The notes under the pieces: generated by a model
Told to the model about the DNA's origin: nothing
Databases searched by the model: none
The model's input: only the letters and a program-made list of their open reading frames with translations
Shown: positions 13,065-19,341 of the stretch, one piece after another
How positions within the stretch are numbered: the first letter of the stretch is position 1
How the letters are laid out: the number at the start of each line of letters is the position of its first letter
Assembly (NCBI GenBank): GCA_031267345.1
Contig: JAIRZG010000186.1
Coordinates: forward strand, 1 to 20,627
DNA length: 20,627 nucleotides
From: Zoogloeaceae bacterium
Lineage (GTDB): Bacteria > Pseudomonadota > Gammaproteobacteria > Burkholderiales > Rhodocyclaceae
Direction of reading: 5' to 3'
Translations under genes and position numbers: made by a program

Positions 13065-13484
13065 ATGTTAAAGCTCATCCAAACCGACTGGCTCCAGTTC
13101 GACCTCGCGTTTGACGGCCCCGCCGATGAGGACGCCGACGCCGCTGTCGCCACGCTCGTCTTCAGCATCCTGTTTACCGACAGGGAAGCGCCATTGAAGC
13201 GGGTCGATGACCCCTGGGATCGGCGCGGCTGGTACAAAGAACCACAGGCGGGCAGTGGTCTCTGGCATCTGCGCCGTCAGCCCCTGACCGACGATGCCCG
13301 CCTTGAGGCGGTGGCGCAGGTGGAGATGGCGCTGAAAAGCAAAGCACCGGCGCTGACCAATATCAACGTGCAGGAAGCCCGCGCCAGCAATCCAGCAGGA
13401 AACATTTCCAGCGTATATCTGGAGATTACGGGGTCGCACAATGGGCGCAACTTTCTTGTCCGTGCGCCGCTTGCTGATTCCTGA
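13065..13484 (+). CDS. Baseplate wedge protein, Mu gp46 family
   Basis: The 139-residue product starts MLKLIQTDWLQFDLAFDGPA and carries the family features: L-x-T-x-x-x-W-x-F-D near the N-terminus, then LFTDREA, RRGWYKEPQAGSGLWHL and a beta-rich end. It is homologous to the gpW/gp25-like wedge component that links hub and outer baseplate. ATG 13065 is preferred over 13038, since AGGGAA lies 9 nt before it and the longer form overlaps gp45. The last codons (ADS, TGA) lie in a period-7 stretch that continues to the next start. Confidence 0.87.
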   Translation: MLKLIQTDWLQFDLAFDGPADEDADAAVATLVFSILFTDREAPLKRVDDPWDRRGWYKEPQAGSGLWHLRRQPLTDDARLEAVAQVEMALKSKAPALTNINVQEARASNPAGNISSVYLEITGSHNGRNFLVRAPLADS

Positions 13485-13490
13485 CCTCTG

Positions 13491-14540
13491 ATGCCCGACT
13501 ACCCCCGCCCCTCGCTCAACGAACTGGACGCCCGCATCCAGGCCGACCTTGCCGCCATGCCTGCCGTGCTGCGCGGGCCGCTGTCCCATGCCTGGGCGCG
13601 CGCCTGTCACGGGCTGCACGGGCATTTGCAATGGGTGGATCGCCAGTGCAACCCCTTGACCTGCGAACTGGAACGCCTCTATGACTGGGCGGCGCTTTAT
13701 GGCGTTGCGCGGCTGCCCGCCAGTCCCGCCGTCGGCGCGGCGCTGGCCTCCGGCTCGCCCGGCAGCGTGATTTTTGAAGGCGCCGTGCTGCGCGGGTCGA
13801 ACGGACTGAATTACCGGGCGCGCGCCGCCAACTTCATGGCGAATTCCGGCGCGGCGCTGATCGGCCTCATCGCCGTGGAAACCGGCGAAGACAGTAATCT
13901 GCCCGCTGGCGCTGAACTCACCCTGATCGACCCGCTCCCCGGCATCGCCAACACCCTCACGGTGAGCGAGGAAGGCTTGACCGGCGGCGCGGCGGAAGAA
14001 ACCCTGGACGACTGGCGTCTGCGCGTGGCGGACGAATGGCAGGCCATGACCGTGCGCGGCGCGCGCGGCGGACGCGATGAAGATTATCGCTACTGGTGCG
14101 AATCCGCGCATCCCGCCGTGACTGGTGCCCTGGTGTTTCGCCACGCGCTGGGCATGGGCACGGTGGTGGTGCATCCCGTCTGCGACGGCTACATCAACCG
14201 GATGCCCGCGCCCGGCGTTCTCGCCGCCATCTCTGATTATCTGACCGCCACCGCTCCGGCGACAGCGGACTGGAGACTTTCCGCGCCCGTTATCCGTCGG
14301 GTGGACGTGCGTCTGCATCTGGAGCCTGTCGCAGATAACGCCGCCAGCCGTGAGCGCATCAGCCGCGCCATTCTCGCCGCCGTGCTGGCGGAAAAATCCG
14401 AAACCTCGGTGTTGAACGTCGCCGAACTGGACGCCGCCATCGCCACCGTCACCAACCAGTACACCCGCCTCGAACCTCTCGGCAACATCGCCGTGCGTCC
14501 TGGCGAAGTACTGGCGCTGTCCAGCATCGAATGGGTATGA
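13491..14540 (+). CDS. Baseplate J-like protein, Mu gp47
   Basis: The 349-residue protein has the baseplate J-like pattern: LNELDARIQADL at the N-terminus, AALYGVARLPAS, PGSVIFEGAVLRGSNGLNY, NLPAGAELTL, then GLTGGAAEETLDDWRLRVAD and a conserved ARGGRDEDYRYW segment, with an alpha/beta C-terminal domain. It is equivalent to P2 gpJ and T4 gp6, forming the baseplate ring. No Shine-Dalgarno is seen: the ATG directly follows CCTGACCTCTG. Its stop overlaps the next start as ATGA. Confidence 0.92.
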   Translation: MPDYPRPSLNELDARIQADLAAMPAVLRGPLSHAWARACHGLHGHLQWVDRQCNPLTCELERLYDWAALYGVARLPASPAVGAALASGSPGSVIFEGAVLRGSNGLNYRARAANFMANSGAALIGLIAVETGEDSNLPAGAELTLIDPLPGIANTLTVSEEGLTGGAAEETLDDWRLRVADEWQAMTVRGARGGRDEDYRYWCESAHPAVTGALVFRHALGMGTVVVHPVCDGYINRMPAPGVLAAISDYLTATAPATADWRLSAPVIRRVDVRLHLEPVADNAASRERISRAILAAVLAEKSETSVLNVAELDAAIATVTNQYTRLEPLGNIAVRPGEVLALSSIEWV

Positions 14541-15142
14541 ATATCCAACCGCACACGCCCGCCGAATTCACCTCTGCGCTTGCCGCACTCCTGCCCCCTG
14601 GCAAGGCGTGGGAATGGAAGGCGGGCGGTGTCGGTCACGGCCTGCTCCACGCCACGGCGGAAGAGCCCGCGCGGCTGGAATCGGGAATCCCCGGTGTGCT
14701 TGACCATGCCGTCGATACCCATCGCCCGAAATTCTCAAGCTGGCATATCCGCGAGTACCAGCGCGTGGCGGAAGCGGCGCTGGCGGCAGCGGGCATTACA
14801 GAAGCCCTGCCGAGGAAGCCGTTTGCCATCGGCAGTCATGTCGGCGAACGGTTGTGGTCGCAAGCCGCGCCGGAGGAAACGTGGGAAGCGCCGCTGGTCT
14901 TATGTCTGCACCTTTTCGCGCCCATGACAATAGGGCGGCATGTCGGCGACGGCAGCGGGCGCGATCCGGCGGCGCGGATGTGGCAAGGAGAACGCACCCG
15001 CTACATCCTGCTGGTGCGCTACTACAAGGGCGTGGCTGCCCCGAAAATCTTGTGGGACGCGCTGTCCGATTTTCAGCAATCCCATGTTTATCTCTGGTTT
15101 GAGGACATTACAGGAACAGGAGGAGCATATGCACCTGATTGA
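14537..15142 (+). CDS. Tail protein, Mu gp48 / YmfQ family (P2 gpI-like)
   Basis: A 201-residue protein beginning MNIQPHTPAEFTSALAALLP. It has the LLPPGKAWEW motif near the N-terminus and an ITEALPRKPFAIGSHVGERL, then VGDGSGRD, segment typical of the gp48/DUF2313 family that attaches fibres to the baseplate. ATG 14537 overlaps the gp47 stop by 4 bp; ATG 14531 is an alternative two codons upstream. The 3' end overlaps the tail-fibre gene by 14 bp. Confidence 0.87.
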   Translation: MNIQPHTPAEFTSALAALLPPGKAWEWKAGGVGHGLLHATAEEPARLESGIPGVLDHAVDTHRPKFSSWHIREYQRVAEAALAAAGITEALPRKPFAIGSHVGERLWSQAAPEETWEAPLVLCLHLFAPMTIGRHVGDGSGRDPAARMWQGERTRYILLVRYYKGVAAPKILWDALSDFQQSHVYLWFEDITGTGGAYAPD

Positions 15143-16160
15143 CGGCGCTGGCCATGTAAACAACACCTTCGTTGCCGAGGACGCGGCAACTCATCGCCCG
15201 CCGACGGAGATCACGGCGGCATTCATGAACACGCTGCAATTCGAGCTGGCCAACTTTCTCGAATGGGCGGGCATCCCCCTGAACAAGGCGGACAACGCCC
15301 AACTGCGAACGGCGCTGGTCAATTCCTTCTCACGCAAGGGTTCGACCATTCATTACATGGGTGACGTATGGACAATCGTCGATGACACGGAGGCGCTCAA
15401 TGCGCTGACGGATGTGCCGATCAACGCTTTCGTCATCGTGACCGAGCATGACGCGCTTGGTCACGGCATGGCGCAATGGGACGGTTTGGCCTGGAATATC
15501 AACCCGCTGGAGGTGCATACCCTCGACCTTTACGCGACGCTCTCCGACAACCACGGCTTCTATTGGTTTTCCAACAGATGGAACCAGTTTGACATGGCGG
15601 CGCTGCAAGTGGATGAGGCTACGGAACAGGATGCAGGTATCCTGCGCTTCGCCACGCTTGCCGAAACCTTGGCGGGCATTGGCCTCAACATGGCGGTGCA
15701 TCCTGCCGGACTTGCCGCCTACGCGAAAACCATCGTCCCGACAGGCAGCGTCTTCTGGTTTGCCGCGCCCACATCCCCTGCAGGCTACCTCGCCTGCAAC
15801 GGCGCGCTGCTGTCGCGCGCAGTCTACGCCGACCTGTTCGCCGCCATCGGCACGACGTTCGGGTCGGGCGACGACGAGACGACTTTCGCCCTGCCTGACT
15901 TGCGCGGCGAATTTATTCGCGGCTGGGATGGCGGCAGAGGGGAGGATGCGGGGAGGGTGTTCGGGTCGGCGCAAGGCGATGCTTTTCGGAGTCACACGCA
16001 TAACATTACCTACTATCACAGTACGTCCACTAACAGCACCGCCCTGTATCCGCGCTCGACTGTCGTAGCAACCACAACCGGGATTCTGGCAACAGCGGCG
16101 TCTGGTGGCACGGAAACCCGACCGCGCAATATTGCGCTTCTACCCTGCATCAAGTACTGA
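15129..16160 (+). CDS. Tail fibre protein with phage tail-collar domain
   Basis: A 343-residue fibre. The N-terminal part (about 1-130) presumably attaches to the baseplate. The collar domain lies at about 203-265 (PTGSVFWFAAPTSPAGYLAC, GALLSRAVYADLFAAIGTTF, FALPDLRGEFIRGWD). It is followed by a variable receptor-binding segment with HTHNITYYHSTSTNST and the common fibre ending ETRPRNIALLPCIKY. ATG 15129 has a perfect AGGAGG and lies inside the gp48 end. Only one, relatively short, fibre gene is present. The Ser/Thr-rich tip is the part most likely to decide host range. Confidence 0.87.
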   Translation: MHLIDGAGHVNNTFVAEDAATHRPPTEITAAFMNTLQFELANFLEWAGIPLNKADNAQLRTALVNSFSRKGSTIHYMGDVWTIVDDTEALNALTDVPINAFVIVTEHDALGHGMAQWDGLAWNINPLEVHTLDLYATLSDNHGFYWFSNRWNQFDMAALQVDEATEQDAGILRFATLAETLAGIGLNMAVHPAGLAAYAKTIVPTGSVFWFAAPTSPAGYLACNGALLSRAVYADLFAAIGTTFGSGDDETTFALPDLRGEFIRGWDGGRGEDAGRVFGSAQGDAFRSHTHNITYYHSTSTNSTALYPRSTVVATTTGILATAASGGTETRPRNIALLPCIKY

Positions 16161-16181
16161 CAGGGGAACATCATGGAACCT

Positions 16182-16208
16182 GTAGGGGCACGCGCGCCGT
16201 GCCCCTAC
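16182..16208. repeat. Perfect GC-rich hairpin downstream of the tail fibre
   Basis: GTAGGGGCACG-CGCGC-CGTGCCCCTAC is an 11-bp perfect stem with a 5-nt loop, 22 nt after the fibre stop. Hairpins of this GTAGGGGCACG type recur as intergenic repeats in various bacteria. There is no U-run, so it may be a repeat or an mRNA-stabilising structure and not a classical terminator. Confidence 0.7.
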
Positions 16209-16269
16209 GCCATTGCGCGCACGGGTTTCCGCGTCGCCGGTGCTGGCCGTCGCTCCGGTTTCAGGAAGA

Positions 16270-16313
16270 GAAATATTTCACGGGTTAATGGCAGATCGAG
16301 AAACAGGGATACT
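16270..16313 (+). promoter_or_regulatory. Weak fourth candidate for the late-promoter module
   Basis: GAAATATTTC (16270-16279) shares the GAAA-NN-TTTC core of the three late-promoter palindromes but lacks the outer GGG/CCC. At the same offset as in those elements lies GATACT (16308-16313). The palindrome centre is about 61 nt before ATG 16336. It could be a diverged internal promoter for the fibre-linked gene, or chance. Confidence 0.25.
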
Positions 16314-16335
16314 GCGTACAGGAGGTAACACGGAC

Positions 16336-16812
16336 ATGACGCAAAAACAGGTCTCGCAGCTTGACGCTGACGGCTACTTTATACACCCGGTAAACGCCGA
16401 CCTTTCGCCACTGGAACCCGGCGTGTTTCTGATTCCGGCAGACGCGGTCGACGCGCCGCCGCCGGAGATTCCGCAGGAGCAGCGGGCAAAGTGGGGCGGG
16501 GATGCGTGGCTTTTCGAGGACATCCCGCCGCCATCGCCAGAACCCGAAGCAGAGCCGGAACCGGAACCCGGCGTACCGCAATCCGTCACCATGCGGCAGG
16601 CGCGATTGGCCTTGCTCGGCGCGGGGCTTCTCGATGCCGTGAATGCGGCGATTGCGGGCATGGCGAGCGTGGAAGGCAAAGCCGCGCAAATCGAGTGGGA
16701 GTTCGCACAGGAAGTGCGGCGCGACAACCCGTTGTTCGCCGCGTTGTCCGCGCAGATGGGGCTGTCCGACGCACAACTCGATGAACTCTTCATCGCCGGA
16801 GCCGCCCTGTAG
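16336..16812 (+). CDS. Tail-fibre-linked protein (XkdW / fibre-assembly-like)
   Basis: A 158-residue protein starting MTQKQVSQLDADGYFIHPVN with AGGAGG 10 nt upstream. An N-terminal small domain (1-65) precedes a Pro/Glu linker (about 64-84: IPPPSPEPEAEPEPEPGVP). The C-terminal helical domain has RQARLALLGAGLLDAVNAAI, QIEWEFAQEVRRDNPLF and LGLSDAQLDELF, as in small proteins found next to fibre genes in many tailed phages and prophages (XkdW-like). It is probably a fibre chaperone or attachment factor; the evidence is similarity of pattern and its place after the fibre gene. Confidence 0.7.
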   Translation: MTQKQVSQLDADGYFIHPVNADLSPLEPGVFLIPADAVDAPPPEIPQEQRAKWGGDAWLFEDIPPPSPEPEAEPEPEPGVPQSVTMRQARLALLGAGLLDAVNAAIAGMASVEGKAAQIEWEFAQEVRRDNPLFAALSAQMGLSDAQLDELFIAGAAL

Positions 16813-16818
16813 GGACCG

Positions 16819-16940
16819 GGAGACAGAAGACAGAAGACAGAGGACGGTCAGTTAGGAAGGCTGCGCCTTCGTGGTTTTGACAACCGGCGCGAGAGCGCCG
16901 CAAACCTTCTGTCCCCTGTCTTCTGTCCTCTGTCATCTGA
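16819..16940 (+). repeat. Composite structured repeat element, copy C
   Basis: Period-7 arms flank a core with hairpins GAAGGC-TGC-GCCTTC (16856-16870) and GGCGC-GAGA-GCGCC (16886-16899). Both stems equal those of copies A and B, but the loops differ: TGC instead of TTC, and a GNRA-type GAGA instead of GAA or GCCA. The CTGATCAG end boxes are missing. It occupies almost all of the gap between the fibre-linked gene and the next small ORF. Confidence 0.85.
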
Positions 16941-16973
16941 ACCCTACGCAACCCATACCTACCGGAGAACAGC

Positions 16974-17240
16974 ATGAGCATTTTCAAAAACTTCCTTATC
17001 GCGCAGGATGAGGCCATTGGCACCCTGATTCGCATGGATGGCGAGTACGGGACACCGGATGAAACGCTGTCGGCGCGCGCCTGGCGCAAGCGGGCGAACT
17101 ACCCGAAATTCCACGCCTTCCTCGATGCCCTGTTTTTCTTCGACCGCGAGCAACGCGACGGGCGCATGGTAAAACACTGCGAACTCTGTTTTGAAGCGGA
17201 ACTGACGCGCAAGCATTTGCCATCGGCGTACCAGATTTAA
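16974..17240 (+). CDS. Small phage protein, unknown function
   Basis: An 88-residue ORF with GGAG 6 nt before ATG 16974. The sequence has PDETLSARAWRKRANYP, FLDALFFFDREQRDG and a terminal CELCFEAELTRKHLPSAYQI. Similar short proteins ('D-E-T-L-S-x-R-A ... L-F-F-W/F ... H-C') occur near lysis or late genes of several tailed phages, with no assigned function that I know. It has two cysteines (C-x-x-C) and no signal peptide. It lies upstream of com. Confidence 0.65.
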   Translation: MSIFKNFLIAQDEAIGTLIRMDGEYGTPDETLSARAWRKRANYPKFHAFLDALFFFDREQRDGRMVKHCELCFEAELTRKHLPSAYQI

Positions 17241-17252
17241 AAGACGGCGCGA

Positions 17253-17282
17253 CCATCGACGGGGCGGCAACCCCGACGATGG
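17253..17282. other. Hairpin between the small ORF and com
   Basis: CCATCG-A-CGGGG-CGGCAA-CCCCG-A-CGATGG forms an 11-bp stem with one A/A mismatch and a 6-nt loop, directly after the stop at 17240. It may end the preceding transcript or structure the com leader. No U-run follows. The remaining leader up to 17368 contains one GATC (17306) but no recognisable promoter. Confidence 0.55.
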
Positions 17283-17368
17283 CCGCCTCCCGCAGAGAAC
17301 CCTGCGATCAGCCAAGGCGCCGTGCTGCACGTACAGCGGGGCGAAGGCTATCACGACAGGAGTTTTGC

Positions 17369-17563
17369 GTGGAAGAAATCCGTTGCGGTGGGTGCAACCG
17401 CAAGCTGGCGGAAGCGGACTATCTCCGCCTCGCCATCAAATGCCCTCGCTGCAAGGCGATGAACCGTTTTCATTTTGCAGGCCATGAGCTTCACCCCCTG
17501 AGCGATTGTGAGCGCCAAACTCATGGAGTGCAGCATGGAAATCAACAAATCCGTCACCCGTAG
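17369..17563 (+). CDS. com: Com-like zinc-finger translational regulator
   Basis: The 64-residue protein starts at GTG 17369, with AGGAG 6 nt upstream. It has the Com pattern: MEEIRCGGCNRKLAEADYLR, then IKCPRCKAMNRFHF, i.e. two C-x-x-C pairs (zinc finger) followed by an aromatic/basic segment. In phage Mu, Com binds the com-mom mRNA and opens a structure that hides the mom ribosome-binding site. Here the gene downstream and overlapping by 29 bp is an adenine methylase. The size equals Mu Com (62 residues), and all four zinc-binding cysteines are present. Confidence 0.88.
   Translation: MEEIRCGGCNRKLAEADYLRLAIKCPRCKAMNRFHFAGHELHPLSDCERQTHGVQHGNQQIRHP
17476..17532 (+). promoter_or_regulatory. 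Possible translation-inhibitor stem at the com/methylase junction
   Basis: Within the com 3' end CCATGAG (17482-17488) can pair with CTCATGG (17520-17526). Across a 2x2 internal loop, TGCA (17476-17479) can also pair with TGCA (17529-17532). The right arm covers the GGAG ribosome-binding site in front of the methylase ATG 17535. This is the arrangement expected for a Com-relieved inhibitory stem; the pairing is visible, the function is inferred. Confidence 0.5.
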
Positions 17564-18341
17564 CGCGCTACGTTACTTCGGTGGCAAGTGGGCAATCGCG
17601 CCCTGGATCATCGAACACATGCCGAAACATCGCGTCTATGTCGAACCATTCGGCGGCGCAGCTTCGGTTTTACTCAGAAAGCCACGCAGCAAGATTGAGG
17701 TTTATAACGATCTGGATGACGAAATCGTCGGCCTGTTCCGCATCCTGCAATCACCCGCACAATGCCAGCGTCTGGTGCGGCTCTTAAAGCGCACACCCTA
17801 CGCTCGACGGGAATTCGAGATCGCGTTTCAATCCACCGACGATCCGCTGATTCGCGCCCAGCGCGCCATCATTCGCGCCTACATGAGCTTTCACCATACG
17901 GCGCTGTTCAACTCAGGTAAAAACACCTTCGCCGATGCCCGCCATCGGCATGGCGGACACAGCAAGTCGAGCGAGTGGAGTACCTATCCGCGTCATCTGG
18001 TCAGCGTTTGCCGTCGTCTGGCGGGAGCGCTGATCGAAAACCGGCCGGCGCAGGACGTGATTCGGGTGCAGGACACCCATGATGCATTGTTCTTCGTCGA
18101 TCCACCGTATGTGCATAGCACCCGTGACCAAGGCGCGCGCTACCGTTGCGAGATGAACGACGCCGAGCATGTCCAGTTGCTGGCGCAACTCGCTGCCGTC
18201 CAGGGCAGGGTGATGATTACCGGCTACGCCAGCGACCTCTACGACGACCTGCTGACCGACTGGCAGCGCCTCACCCGCAAACACTACGCCGCCGCCTCCG
18301 GCCCGGTGAGCCGAACGGAGGTGCTGTGGATCAGGCCGTGA
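17535..18341 (+). CDS. dam: Dam-type (D12 class) DNA N6-adenine methyltransferase
   Basis: A 268-residue methylase. Motif X/I is RYFGGKWAIAPWI followed by YVEPFGGAASVLLRK (36-44). A YNDLDDEIVGLFR segment is at about 57-69. Catalytic motif IV DPPY is at 189-192, and VMITGYASDLYDDLL lies toward the end. It should transfer methyl from SAM to adenine N6, probably protecting phage DNA from restriction. ATG 17535 with GGAG is preferred; ATG 17523 and GTG 17508 are possible upstream starts. The overlap with com suggests Com-controlled expression. The target site cannot be read from the sequence. Confidence 0.9.
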   Translation: MEINKSVTRSALRYFGGKWAIAPWIIEHMPKHRVYVEPFGGAASVLLRKPRSKIEVYNDLDDEIVGLFRILQSPAQCQRLVRLLKRTPYARREFEIAFQSTDDPLIRAQRAIIRAYMSFHHTALFNSGKNTFADARHRHGGHSKSSEWSTYPRHLVSVCRRLAGALIENRPAQDVIRVQDTHDALFFVDPPYVHSTRDQGARYRCEMNDAEHVQLLAQLAAVQGRVMITGYASDLYDDLLTDWQRLTRKHYAAASGPVSRTEVLWIRP

Positions 18342-18342
18342 C

Positions 18343-18362
18343 GGACAGGGGTCAGAGGTCAG
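18343..18362 (+). repeat. Short period-7 array between convergent genes
   Basis: GGACAGG-GGTCAGA-GGTCAG occupies the 17-nt gap between the methylase stop and the oppositely oriented integrase stop, and overlaps the latter. It is a half-array of the family found in the composite repeats. Confidence 0.6.
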
Positions 18363-19246
18363 ATTTCCAGCGTCCGCCACTGTCCCTCTGCTCTGGCGAG
18401 TCCGCGATCATCGTGGTAAAGGTCGGTCGTCGCTTGCCGCCGATGTCCGAGCAGGGTTCGCGTGTCGATGCCCTGGGCACTGTAGAGGCGTTCGGAAAGG
18501 GAACGAGTTTCTTGCAGACTGGGGGCATCGCGATCTTTTTCCCAACTGAAAAACAGCCCTGCCCGCGCGCGTGTAAAGGCAAGCGTTAGAGAGGACGCCG
18601 AAAGCGCGCCGCCGGTGCTTTTTCGCAGCAAGGTGTCGCCGAAGGGCGCATAGGCGCGGCAACGGGCAATCACTTCGGCGAGGCTCATGTTGATTGCGTT
18701 CAGTCGCAGTTTTAACGGCAGGGCGATGCGCGCGCCAGTCTTGGCCTGCTCGATGTGCAGATGTCCGTTCCAGACATCCGCAAAGCGCATCCGCACCAGA
18801 TCGCTGCGCCGTTGCCCGCTCACCAGCGCCAGTAGCGCTAATTGCCGTCGCCACGGCTGTTTTTCGCATTCCAGCGCCGCCTGAATTTTTTGCCACGCGG
18901 TAAAGGAAAGCCGCGCGCGCCGGACGCGGCAGGATAAGGGCTTGACGTGCCGCGCCGGGTTTTGCGGCAGATAGCCGTTGATCACCGCTTCGCCGAACAA
19001 GTCGCGCGCAACGACCAGCATCCGCCGTGCCGCGATCTGCCGACCGCTGTTCCATAGCGCGCGAATTGCCCGCGCGATATGCAAGGGACGCACCTTTTTC
19101 AGTTGCTTCCTGCCGCCAATGATCTTGACCAGCGCCTTCGCGTAGCGCCGCTTTTCAAGCCGTGTCGAATCGTCAATCTCGCGCGACGCGATGATGCGCT
19201 GGTATTTCTTCTGCCATGCCGTCAGCGTGATGTTGCATCTCTTCAT
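18359..19246 (-). CDS. Tyrosine recombinase / lambda-type integrase with altered HxxR box
   Basis: A 295-residue protein with a SAM-like core-binding domain (about 5-105) and a catalytic domain. R146 lies in SGQRRSDLVRMRFADV, K169 in IEQAKTGARI, R248 in SLQETRSLSERLY, H268 in LLGHRRQATTD and the nucleophile Y277 in TDLYHDDRG. The usual H of the H-E-I-R box is Q245 (codon CAA, one base from CAT/CAC). It is shorter than lambda Int and seems to lack an arm-binding domain. ATG 19246 has a perfect AGGAGG. It lies opposite to the late genes, between the methylase and the tape-measure gene, and looks like an inserted cargo gene. A MuA-type phage does not need it for integration. Confidence 0.85.
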   Translation of the reverse strand: MKRCNITLTAWQKKYQRIIASREIDDSTRLEKRRYAKALVKIIGGRKQLKKVRPLHIARAIRALWNSGRQIAARRMLVVARDLFGEAVINGYLPQNPARHVKPLSCRVRRARLSFTAWQKIQAALECEKQPWRRQLALLALVSGQRRSDLVRMRFADVWNGHLHIEQAKTGARIALPLKLRLNAINMSLAEVIARCRAYAPFGDTLLRKSTGGALSASSLTLAFTRARAGLFFSWEKDRDAPSLQETRSLSERLYSAQGIDTRTLLGHRRQATTDLYHDDRGLARAEGQWRTLEI

Positions 19247-19266
19247 GATGTCCTCCTGATTGATGT

Positions 19267-19312
19267 GGGAAACATTTCCCTAATGACGCGCGGGGATCCG
19301 GATCGCTATGGT
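19267..19312 (+). promoter_or_regulatory. Putative activator-dependent late promoter for the tape-measure gene
   Basis: GGGAAACATTTCCC (19267-19280) is followed after 26 nt by TATGGT (19307-19312), a 4/6 match to a -10 box. The palindrome ends 61 nt before ATG 19342, the same distance as in front of I. The palindrome centre is also only 27 nt from the divergent integrase start, so it could influence that gene too. Confidence 0.5.
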
Positions 19313-19341
19313 TCTGATACCCGACTCTCTGATTCCTGAAC

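Noticed and set aside
13068..14318. Long minus-strand ORF (416 aa) opposite gp46/gp47
   Set aside because: It is antisense to two recognisable baseplate genes, and its His/Gly/Arg-rich composition is that of a shadow frame.
16174..16328. Arg-rich ORF (about 51 codons, MEPVGARAPC...) after the tail fibre, with an AGGGGA upstream
   Set aside because: Half of it is the translated GTAGGGGCACG hairpin and its end overlaps the ribosome-binding site of the next gene; the composition looks random.
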